The translations under genes and the position numbers were made by a program. From positions 1 through 63,447 of the forward strand of contig DATMSO010000105.1 of NCBI GenBank assembly GCA_035565335.1: a stretch of 63,447 nucleotides of DNA, written 5' to 3'. The notes below the pieces were generated by a model that was not told where the DNA came from, did no database searches, and saw only the letters and a program-made list of their open reading frames with translations. The DNA comes from Methylovorus sp035565335. GTDB lineage: Bacteria > Pseudomonadota > Gammaproteobacteria > Burkholderiales > Methylophilaceae. Shown here piece by piece: positions 38,457 to 45,797 of this stretch (position 1 is the first letter of the stretch; every line of letters starts with the position of its first letter).

Positions 38457-40574
38457 TTAAAAATCCACGCTCAAGCCTACGTTGATGGAGCGCCCCATGC
38501 CAGCCACAGGACCAATCGCCCCCTGCCCGCCATTGGCATTCCAGTTGGCATAATCTGCACCGCCCAATGGCAGGTAGTAGAACTTGTCGAACAGATTCGT
38601 CACCCCCAGATCCAGCCGCGCTTTTTTCCATTGATAGCCAGTGCGCAGGTTCACCAGCGTGTAACCTGCGGTCTTGGATTCATAGCGCACGCTATCCACC
38701 TCGGTTTTGCTGTCTACCAGTTGCAGGTCCACGGCATTGCTCCAGGCACCGAGGCGCTGCTCGAGCGAGGCTTTGAACTGCAAGGGCATGATGTGGTAAA
38801 GATCGTCGCCGTTGCTGGCACGCTCGCCGCGCGTCCACCCCAGAGAACCACTCACACGGCCCTGACCAAAGCGGGCGCTATCCCACAGGCTGCGCTTGAA
38901 GGCGGCTTCCACGCCGTAAAACTGGGCATCCTGATTCTGGAATTGCAGCAAGGCACGCGGCACACCGGTCGCCAGATTAAAGGTGCCGATGCGGTTCACG
39001 CCGATGTAATCCTGCACGTAGGTGTAATACGGCGTGAGCTTGAGTTCCCATTGCGCTCGGGCGGCATCATGCAGATTGAGCGTTGCACTGACGGTATTGG
39101 CGGTTTCCGGCTTGAGGTCAGGGTCGCCCACATAACCATTGGCATCGCCAAACCAGCCTATCATGGTCATCGCCATGGTGCCGCGGCCCCAGGAGTAGCG
39201 CTCATACAGGCTGGGCGCGCGGTTTTTGCGGGCATACCCCACATCCACACTGGCGGTATCGCTGGCGATATAGGTTGCCATGGCAGTGACGTCAATATTC
39301 TGGTCGGTGCGCGAACGGTTGCCCGCATTAAAAGCCTGGGCGGCAGCATTGTCCGTGGCGTTCATCATGCCGCCGTAGGACTGCACCTCGCCCGTGCTGG
39401 TGTGAACCACGTCCTCGCGCAGGCCCAAAAGTGTGCTCCACTGATTGCTCCAGCTGGAGGCAACCTCGGCATACACGGCGACGCGATCGCGGCGGCCGTT
39501 GTTGATATTCACGTAGGTCTGCGGACCCATCATCATGCTGCCAGGCACGGCAGGCCAGAAATCGTCCAGCTTCTGGCGGTGGGCCTCGTTACCAATGCGC
39601 AAGGTATGAATGGCATCCAGCGGCACCGTGGCCTTGACGCTATAGCCCATGTCCTCGCCTTTGGTTTTCATGGGCATGGTGCCGGTCTTCTCGTTGGAGA
39701 AAAAGCCCATCTCGTGATTCACGTTCTGCCAATAGAGGCGTGTATCCAGATCACCCCAGCCAAACTTGCGGCTATAGCCGATATTGATGGCATCCGACTG
39801 GTTATTGATCAGGTCCATGTATTGATTCACATAGCCCTGAAACGGCACATCCTGATGGCTGAGTTTGACGGTCAGCAACTGGTCTTCGCCGCGGGCAGCA
39901 AAGTTGACAATCTGCGTGCGCCGGTCAAACTGGGTAGAGCGCACCTTGTTACCGCGGCCATCTTCGTAACTACCTGCGCGATCGATAGTGCCGGTAAAGC
40001 CCAGGCTCAGATTTTCGCTGGCAACAGAGGCGCTGAGCGCGGTGCTGAAGGCATTGTTATTGCTGCGGTAAAGGCTGGAGAAACGGCCCTGGGTCACCAG
40101 CGTCTCGCCATTCTCAGCGAACACCGGGGCGGGCGACGTCAGCAAGATCGTCCCGGCAATGCTGTCGCCACCCTGGCTGACGGGAGTGATACCCGCCAGC
40201 ACACTGGCATTCGCTACGGTAGCGGGGGAAACATACGACAAGGGCGAGTTCATGTGATTGCCACAGGCCGCGGTCACCTCGGCGCCATCCACCAGAATCT
40301 TGATGCGATCATCATTGAGTCCGCGTATCACCGGCAAGGCCGATACCCCACCCGACTGGTAAAACTGCAGGCTGCCTTCAGCCGCCAGCACCTCTGCCAT
40401 ATCCGCGCTATTGAGCGGACGGGCACGCACCGACTCGCTGTCCTTTTGGGCGTCGACCACCACCTCGGGTAGTTTCACTGTCGCCTCTTCCGCATGCAGG
40501 CTGTTGCAGGTCATCGCGCTGATCGCCAAGCCTACCGCGTATGGCAGATGTTTCATCCGGACTGATTGTTTCAT
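38457..40574 (-). CDS. oprC: TonB-dependent copper receptor, OprC/NosA type
   Basis: A 705-residue outer-membrane receptor: signal peptide ending near SLHA/EE, plug domain (about 35-155), then a 22-strand-type barrel ending in the terminal Phe of GLSVDF. The plug holds CGNHM (Cys104, Met108), and the barrel holds HEM (His287, Met289). This is the CxxxM-HxM copper site described for Pseudomonas OprC (Cys143/Met147, His323/Met325), with nearly the same spacing between the halves (183 against 180). Met-rich barrel segments (GSMMMGP, TMAMTMIGW) add to the case. It is the last gene after the membrane protein and cytochrome c, under a RegA-type operator. Confidence 0.88.
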   Translation of the reverse strand: MKQSVRMKHLPYAVGLAISAMTCNSLHAEEATVKLPEVVVDAQKDSESVRARPLNSADMAEVLAAEGSLQFYQSGGVSALPVIRGLNDDRIKILVDGAEVTAACGNHMNSPLSYVSPATVANASVLAGITPVSQGGDSIAGTILLTSPAPVFAENGETLVTQGRFSSLYRSNNNAFSTALSASVASENLSLGFTGTIDRAGSYEDGRGNKVRSTQFDRRTQIVNFAARGEDQLLTVKLSHQDVPFQGYVNQYMDLINNQSDAINIGYSRKFGWGDLDTRLYWQNVNHEMGFFSNEKTGTMPMKTKGEDMGYSVKATVPLDAIHTLRIGNEAHRQKLDDFWPAVPGSMMMGPQTYVNINNGRRDRVAVYAEVASSWSNQWSTLLGLREDVVHTSTGEVQSYGGMMNATDNAAAQAFNAGNRSRTDQNIDVTAMATYIASDTASVDVGYARKNRAPSLYERYSWGRGTMAMTMIGWFGDANGYVGDPDLKPETANTVSATLNLHDAARAQWELKLTPYYTYVQDYIGVNRIGTFNLATGVPRALLQFQNQDAQFYGVEAAFKRSLWDSARFGQGRVSGSLGWTRGERASNGDDLYHIMPLQFKASLEQRLGAWSNAVDLQLVDSKTEVDSVRYESKTAGYTLVNLRTGYQWKKARLDLGVTNLFDKFYYLPLGGADYANWNANGGQGAIGPVAGMGRSINVGLSVDF

Positions 40575-40606
40575 ATGCTCCCTATTCTTTTTTTTGCTTC
40601 AGCTTC

Positions 40607-40933
40607 TTACAGACTGAGTATCCACTTCACCAGGGTCTGAATATCCTCATCTTTCACCTGCGGACTATTCGGTGGCATGGGCATGGTGCCCCAAACGCCA
40701 CTGCCACCGGCTTTCACCTTCTGAATCAGCTTGGCCTCGGCGCTCTTGTCGCCTTTGTACTTGCTGGCCACATCCTTGTAGGCCGGACCGATAATCTTGT
40801 TGGCAATGCCATGGCAGGCCAGGCAATTGCTTTTCTGGGCAAGCGCCTCAGCCGCCTTGGCATCGACAGCCTGAGCCTGAGTACCTGCCATCAACATCAC
40901 GGTGAATCCAACCATCTGCAACGCTGCTTTCAT
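40607..40933 (-). CDS. Periplasmic class I cytochrome c (c551/c552-like)
   Basis: A 108-residue precursor with a signal peptide (VMLMAGTQAQA/VD), one heme site CLACH (residues 37-41) and a distal methionine in VWGTMPMPPNSP, giving a mature protein of ~86 residues like cytochrome c551. It would carry single electrons in the periplasm. It is the middle gene of the operon: 16 bases after the membrane protein, 32 before the copper receptor. That position suggests a link to copper reduction or to a copper-dependent electron chain, which is inference. Confidence 0.93.
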   Translation of the reverse strand: MKAALQMVGFTVMLMAGTQAQAVDAKAAEALAQKSNCLACHGIANKIIGPAYKDVASKYKGDKSAEAKLIQKVKAGGSGVWGTMPMPPNSPQVKDEDIQTLVKWILSL

Positions 40934-40949
40934 GGACTAACTTCCTTCT

Positions 40950-41345
40950 CTATTTCATTTCATGCCGAAACGGCAACCACACCTCGCGGCCTGCACGTGC
41001 AATATCACGCACACCCAAAGGCACCACAACAACCACGGCCAGAAGCCAGACCGCCAGGCATAACGCCCAGCCACTACCCAGCCAGTCGGCGGCTTCATGA
41101 CAAAAATTGAGCACAATGGCCAGCACACCGATCAAGCCATAAAAGCGATACCCGCTATAGCGCACATACTCGCCAACCCGGGGGTTAGGGTGCCCCACGG
41201 CTGCGGCATAGCTGAAAATGGAACCAGCGATCCAGAGAAAAAACAGGGGGAACGCGGGCAACAACAGCACCGAGACAATGCATAACTGGGTAAACAGACG
41301 GGCTGCGCGCCGCTGTGACTGCGGACTCAATACCTGACTGGTCAT
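40950..41345 (-). CDS. Small integral membrane protein, first gene of the copper-receptor operon
   Basis: A 131-residue protein with about four hydrophobic segments, paralogous to the protein at 17298-17699 (HPNP, SGYRFYGxxG, LNF and VPLGVRDxxRA blocks shared, roughly half of positions identical). Function is unknown. GGGAG lies 7 bases before the ATG. It leads the operon with cytochrome c and the OprC-type receptor, behind a TAAAAT box and a RegA-type palindrome. Its cytoplasmic-membrane location would suit moving electrons or metal between membrane and periplasm, but no redox or metal motif is evident. Confidence 0.82.
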   Translation of the reverse strand: MTSQVLSPQSQRRAARLFTQLCIVSVLLLPAFPLFFLWIAGSIFSYAAAVGHPNPRVGEYVRYSGYRFYGLIGVLAIVLNFCHEAADWLGSGWALCLAVWLLAVVVVVPLGVRDIARAGREVWLPFRHEMK

Positions 41346-41375
41346 TTATGCTCCCTGGGCGACTGTTGCGCAGGC

Positions 41376-41420
41376 ATTTTAGCGAAGCGGGGAGAATTGA
41401 AAATGCGACATGATGTCGCA
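41376..41420 (-). promoter_or_regulatory. Promoter and RegA-type operator of the copper-receptor operon
   Basis: The 17-bp palindrome TGCGACATGATGTCGCA (41404-41420; arms perfect, central GAT-type spacer) matches 14 of 15 positions of the published RegR-type site GNGRCRTTNNGNCGC. On the minus strand it is followed by TTTTCA (weak -35) and, 16 bases on, TAAAAT (41381-41376). The palindrome is centred about 43 bases upstream of the likely start, a position used by activators that touch RNA polymerase. Confidence 0.72.
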
Positions 41421-41532
41421 GTCACCTACGAGCAGGACCTGTCAGAAACCCCAGAGATTCAGAAGGGGGACAGAAGGAAGTCAGGAAATACGCAGTGGGC
41501 CACGCATGACTCTCCACGTGGCCATACACCCG

Positions 41533-42063
41533 CTACGGCAGGCTGCGGCCCCAGTTATCGAGCCAGTCTTTGGCGGGTCTGCCACTGATGGCCTGGACTT
41601 GATGGCGGGTATCGTAAAAATAGGTGCGCGGCAGCTCACCATACCAGGCAGGGTCGAGCTGATAGCGCAGACGATCGGCATCGTTCCCGGCAAACTGCCA
41701 GCGCGTATGGGCAGGCAAGGCCAACTCATCCATGAATGTTGCAGCTTCTGTTGCCTGGCCAATATCAGTGTTGACCGTCACCAGCGCGACTTGCGGATGC
41801 TGCTTGACCCAGGCGCCCAGCGTGCGCAGATCCTCGGCACAATAAGCGCAATCGAGTGACCACAAGGCAAGAATGAAGGGCTTGCGGGCATATTGCTGTT
41901 CTATCGCGACACGGCTGTCACCGCGCCAGGGCAGGAAGTCCACCGCCATGGCCCAGCGGCTGCCGGCCACGGATATCACTATCAGCAAGCCAATCAGTGC
42001 AAGCTCCCGCGCCATGCCCGCAGCAGCATTGCCACAGATATCTGCCAGGTCACGCATGCTCAC
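41533..42063 (-). CDS. Thioredoxin-like (TlpA/redoxin-type) membrane-anchored protein
   Basis: A 176-residue protein with an N-terminal membrane segment or uncleaved signal (LALIGLLIVISVAGSRWAMA) and a periplasmic thioredoxin fold. The active-site pair is CAYC (Cys72, Cys75) in WSLDCAYCAEDL, and the cis-proline is in ELPRTYFYD. It would reduce or deliver to partner cysteines in the periplasm. The ATG overlaps the beta-propeller gene by 4 bases; that protein has exposed CxCC and CxHH groups and is the natural partner. A hairpin without a T run (41498-41523) lies just past its stop. Confidence 0.85.
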   Translation of the reverse strand: MSMRDLADICGNAAAGMARELALIGLLIVISVAGSRWAMAVDFLPWRGDSRVAIEQQYARKPFILALWSLDCAYCAEDLRTLGAWVKQHPQVALVTVNTDIGQATEAATFMDELALPAHTRWQFAGNDADRLRYQLDPAWYGELPRTYFYDTRHQVQAISGRPAKDWLDNWGRSLP

Positions 42064-43328
42064 GGCGCCGTCTCCAGCGACTTCAGCAGCAAGCCTTCAC
42101 GTGTCGTATTCCACGCCAGATACACCTGATTGCCGCGCATGAGCAGCATGGGGTAATCGGCGCTGCCTGAGGTGCTCAGCATAGGCTCGGCCTGACCCCA
42201 GCTGCGGCCGCCATCCTCCGAGCGCATCAGGTAAATGCGGCTGCCATCAGCTTCCATCTCGCGCCAGGCCAGCCACACCTGCTCGCCACGACTGACCAAG
42301 GCCGGATGCCCGGCCTGCTTGCGGCCATCGCCTATGCGCCTGGCGGGGGAAGACACCCAGGCGTCGCCGTCCATACGGGCGTAAAACAGGCCGGGCAGCT
42401 TTTCACGGTTCTGCGTGCCGCCATCAAACCAGGCCATATGCCAGCCCCAGTTGCCGCCTTGGGCCAGAGCCGGGCCGTGGTGCGGGCAAGCATCGATCTG
42501 CCAGCGGCCAAAACTGGCGCGCTTGATGGCATCGGGCGCTACCGGGGCGGCATTGAACCGGGCAATGGCGTGGTCGCGCACGCCGCCCTCAAACACATGG
42601 CGCCACAATGCCACGGCATCCCCGGAGCCATCGTCCGGCGCCACCAGCGCAATGCGGCAACATTCACAGCTGCTATCAGCGAGCTTTTGTTCAGGGGCAA
42701 AGCTGGCGCCGCCATCGTCAGAGACGGCGTAGTAAATGGCCGCACCCGCATAAGGTTTGCCGGCGGCCTGTGCTGCCAGCAGGTCGCGCTTGTCTACCCA
42801 GGCGATGTAGAGGCGATCCTGCGCCTGCCCCGGTATGCGGGCGACGGCCAGCGCATCAAAGCGGTGGGTGATCTCGGCGCGATCACGATGCACGATGACA
42901 GGCGGGGCGAAATGCTGCCCGCCATCGGTAGAGCGCGAGAACCAGATGTAGCCGGTATAGGGTTTGGGCAGGGCTTGCGTCCAGGTGACGTACAGATTGC
43001 CCTGATGCCCCAGGGCCAGCTTGGGTTTGGCATCGCCATCCACGCCGATTTTCTGTGGCTCAGGATTGACCACGCGCGGCGTATCAAACTGGCGGCCGTT
43101 GTCGCGCGAACTGTCGACCAGCACATGCCCGTTCTTCACCGAGGCACGCCACAAAACGCCTTGGGCGTCATACAACAATGAAATGGCGAGCGGCTGCTGG
43201 GCAGTTGTATGGTCATGACCTTCGTGCGCACCTGCAACAGGCCCGCCGAGCAGCAGCGGCATCGCCAGCAATATCCACACAAACCGGCGGCGCAGCGCCG
43301 TTAACATCATGAGCATCAGCATGTACAT
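42060..43328 (-). CDS. Exported Asp-box (sialidase-like) beta-propeller with Cys/His motifs
   Basis: A 422-residue protein with a signal peptide ending near PVAGA and a mature N-terminus HEGHDH (35-40), a metal-binding-like pattern. At least four Asp-box repeats (SxDxGxxF type: SRDNGRQF, STDGGQHF, SDDGGASF, SEDGGRSW) indicate a six-bladed sialidase-like propeller, but the catalytic residues of real sialidases are not evident. Unusual are the CECC cluster (Cys221, 223, 224) and CPHH (Cys281, His283, His284). A periplasmic metal-binding role beside the TonB receptor is inferred. It lies between the receptor and the thioredoxin-like gene. Confidence 0.8.
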   Translation of the reverse strand: MYMLMLMMLTALRRRFVWILLAMPLLLGGPVAGAHEGHDHTTAQQPLAISLLYDAQGVLWRASVKNGHVLVDSSRDNGRQFDTPRVVNPEPQKIGVDGDAKPKLALGHQGNLYVTWTQALPKPYTGYIWFSRSTDGGQHFAPPVIVHRDRAEITHRFDALAVARIPGQAQDRLYIAWVDKRDLLAAQAAGKPYAGAAIYYAVSDDGGASFAPEQKLADSSCECCRIALVAPDDGSGDAVALWRHVFEGGVRDHAIARFNAAPVAPDAIKRASFGRWQIDACPHHGPALAQGGNWGWHMAWFDGGTQNREKLPGLFYARMDGDAWVSSPARRIGDGRKQAGHPALVSRGEQVWLAWREMEADGSRIYLMRSEDGGRSWGQAEPMLSTSGSADYPMLLMRGNQVYLAWNTTREGLLLKSLETAP

Positions 43329-43366
43329 CCGTTATGAGTATTCAACGTTATCAGTGATCAAATTTC

Positions 43367-45646
43367 TCAGTAATCAAACTTGAGTTGGGCAAAGGCGGTG
43401 CGTTGCGGATAGGGGTGGAACACAAACGCCTTGTCGTTGTTGAGGTTATCGATGCCCAGTGCCGCTGTCCAGCGATCGGCAAATTTATAGGCCATCCGCA
43501 CATCGACAAAGAAGAAATGGCTGGCGCCGCCATAGGTATCGGGGTTGCTATCGCTATTGTCCAGATAAGTATACTGGCGGCCGCTGTAGCGGAGGGCCAG
43601 GCTGTATGTCAGCGCATTGCCGTGATGGTAAGTAGCCACGGCTTTGGCAACCGCATTGGGGATGCGCGGAGGGCGATTGCCTTCGGTAGCGGGGTTGGCG
43701 CTATTGCGCAGGATTTCCGCTTCGGTCAGCGTGAGGCTGCCACCCAGGTCCAGGCCGTGCACGAAGATATCCTGCCACTGCGTTGCCAGCTCAATACCAC
43801 GGGTACGCACCAGATCGACGTTCTGAATAAAGCTGCAGGTGGCGCTGCCGCAGGCGCTGACACCGCTGGTGACGGTTTGCGAAATCAGCGCGTCGTGCTT
43901 GTTTTCCTGAAACAGCGTAGCGCGCAGGTAGCCCTTGGCAAAGCGGCGTTCGGCAGAAAGCTCGGCCGACAACACGCGCTCAGGCTGCAAATCAGGATTG
44001 CCCTGCACCAGATTGCTGCCGCTGGTAATACTCTGGAACAGCTCGCTCACGGTAGGAAAGCGATAGGCGCGGCCGAGGGCGGCGTTGAATCCCCAGGCGG
44101 AAGATGGCTCAAACCCCAGCGCGATCTTGGGGGAAAACGCATGCTCCTGCTTGTCGGCATAGTCGCTGGTTTGCAGGCTGCCGCCCACCGTGGCCTGGTT
44201 CTGGCCATTCCAGGCGCGCCAGTCTTCATAGCGCCCGCCCGCTGTCAGCTTCCAGCGCGGGGCAAATCGCCAGGCATCCTGCACATACACGGCCTGCGTC
44301 ATGGTATCGCCGCGTGAGGCGCTATTGCGCGTGGTCGTCGTCGCACTGCTCCAGTCACTGGCGTTATCGGTCACGCTGCGCAGGGCATAATGATCAATGT
44401 GGTAGCCCACATCCAGCTGATGCGCGCCGCTGCGCAGCGTGCCCTGGGCATCGGCGGCGGTCCAGCCCGTGCCTTGCATGTCCTGTACCGTGCCTGTGCC
44501 GCTGAGCGTGGGATTATTGGCGGTGGAGGTGCGGGTTTGATCCTGGTTATAACGATAATCCGACAGCCCGAGTTGCCATTGCCAGCCGGCATCCGCTTTG
44601 GATTGTAGTTGCAGCGCCTGCATCAGATGCACGCTATTGGCTGCGGTCGGGTTGAGGCCGCGTACGCTGTAGGTATTGCCGTCGATGCTGACGTTACCAT
44701 TGTAAAAAGCTGCGCCGCTGGCCGTGCGCAAATAGCTGTCGACCCGGGTATCAGAATCGAGCTGCCAGACGCCGACGGTATAGCGGGCCTGCAAGGTCGG
44801 GCTGATGTCGTAGGCCAGCTTGAGCTTGAGGTTGTCCTGCACGGAGTGATCAATGCCATAGGCGCCAAATACCAGTCGCGAAACGCCTTTTTCACTGACA
44901 TCCCGATACGCCCCGGTGACAGCTGTGCCAGCCCCGCCGGTGGTGGCTGTCGCCACGGCATACTGCATGGGCTGGCCCCAGGTATCCAGATGATCCACGC
45001 CCAGCCAGAACGACAGGTCGTTGATGCGATTGCCGACGGAAGCGCTGGCGTGCTTGCCCTCGTTATTTTGCTGAGTGCCATACTGATCAAAGCGCTGCAT
45101 GAACCATTGCACATTGGCGTGCGCCTCGAACTTCTGCGGCATACGGGTCTGGATGTTCACCACGCCGCCCATGGAGTTGCCCGCATACAGCGCAGAGTAT
45201 GGACCGTACATGACATCCACCTGCTCGATTTCCTCCGGCGATACCATGCCCCAGCGCGGCGGATAAGCAAAGGAGTTACCCAGCAGGTTGGATAACAGAA
45301 TGCCATCGGCATACAGCAACGTCTGCGCGCTAGAGAGCGTGCCGGCGGTGCGGCTGGCAATAATGCCATTGCGGTCGCCGATGTAACGCTCGCGCACCTG
45401 CAGGCTGGGCAGGTATTTGATGGTTTCGGCGGCAGTGGCGGCATTGGTGGTTTCGGCGATCTGCTGGGCCGTGACGCTTTCAACCACCGCAGGCACGCGC
45501 TGATTGCTTTCGGTAGCGCTGCGGGTGGCGGTAACCTCAAGCGGATCGAGCATCACAGTTTCGTTATGATCGGCGTGGGCAGGCAGGGCAACGGCCAAGG
45601 CCATGCCACAGGCCAGCGAGGGAATAAGCGGTACAGGTTTTTTCAT
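43367..45646 (-). CDS. TonB-dependent outer-membrane receptor of unknown substrate
   Basis: A 759-residue receptor with signal peptide MKKPVPLIPSLACGMALAV... cleaved near PAHA/DH, TonB box region MLDPLEVTATRS, plug domain (about 45-165) and a barrel ending in a terminal aromatic (KFDY). No CxxxM/HxM copper pair is seen; the only barrel cysteines are in CGSATCSF. A longer GTG start at 45700 has a perfect AGGAGG at the right distance, but its extra 18 codons run through the palindromic operator and a TACAAT box, so I prefer ATG 45646. Substrate is probably a metal or metal chelate, judged from neighbours. Confidence 0.87.
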   Translation of the reverse strand: MKKPVPLIPSLACGMALAVALPAHADHNETVMLDPLEVTATRSATESNQRVPAVVESVTAQQIAETTNAATAAETIKYLPSLQVRERYIGDRNGIIASRTAGTLSSAQTLLYADGILLSNLLGNSFAYPPRWGMVSPEEIEQVDVMYGPYSALYAGNSMGGVVNIQTRMPQKFEAHANVQWFMQRFDQYGTQQNNEGKHASASVGNRINDLSFWLGVDHLDTWGQPMQYAVATATTGGAGTAVTGAYRDVSEKGVSRLVFGAYGIDHSVQDNLKLKLAYDISPTLQARYTVGVWQLDSDTRVDSYLRTASGAAFYNGNVSIDGNTYSVRGLNPTAANSVHLMQALQLQSKADAGWQWQLGLSDYRYNQDQTRTSTANNPTLSGTGTVQDMQGTGWTAADAQGTLRSGAHQLDVGYHIDHYALRSVTDNASDWSSATTTTRNSASRGDTMTQAVYVQDAWRFAPRWKLTAGGRYEDWRAWNGQNQATVGGSLQTSDYADKQEHAFSPKIALGFEPSSAWGFNAALGRAYRFPTVSELFQSITSGSNLVQGNPDLQPERVLSAELSAERRFAKGYLRATLFQENKHDALISQTVTSGVSACGSATCSFIQNVDLVRTRGIELATQWQDIFVHGLDLGGSLTLTEAEILRNSANPATEGNRPPRIPNAVAKAVATYHHGNALTYSLALRYSGRQYTYLDNSDSNPDTYGGASHFFFVDVRMAYKFADRWTAALGIDNLNNDKAFVFHPYPQRTAFAQLKFDY

Positions 45647-45653
45647 GGCTGAA

Positions 45654-45699
45654 ATTGTAGGAGCTGCGCCTTTTCGCCACCATGCGACATAATGTCGCA
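45654..45699 (-). promoter_or_regulatory. Promoter and RegA-type operator of the second TonB receptor operon
   Basis: The perfect palindrome TGCGACA-TTA-TGTCGCA (minus strand, 45699-45683) fits all 15 positions of GNGRCRTTNNGNCGC. TACAAT (45659-45654) follows at the same distance, within one base, as TAAAAT follows the other operator. The start would fall at or next to the ATG at 45646. The site lies between divergent genes and could also act on regB, whose ATG is 99 bases away. Confidence 0.72.
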
Positions 45700-45797
45700 C
45701 CTGCCGCCTCCTGAGCGCATCCCGGCTGCGTCATGGCGGCATCGCTGTGGCAATATGCCGCAGTAGCTGCCTGCTATCTTGGGTTAGAATTCCCCGC

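Noticed and set aside
42060..43328. Calling the Asp-box propeller a sialidase
   Set aside because: Asp boxes show only the fold; the catalytic Arg triad and nucleophile are not evident, and the neighbours point to metal or redox work.
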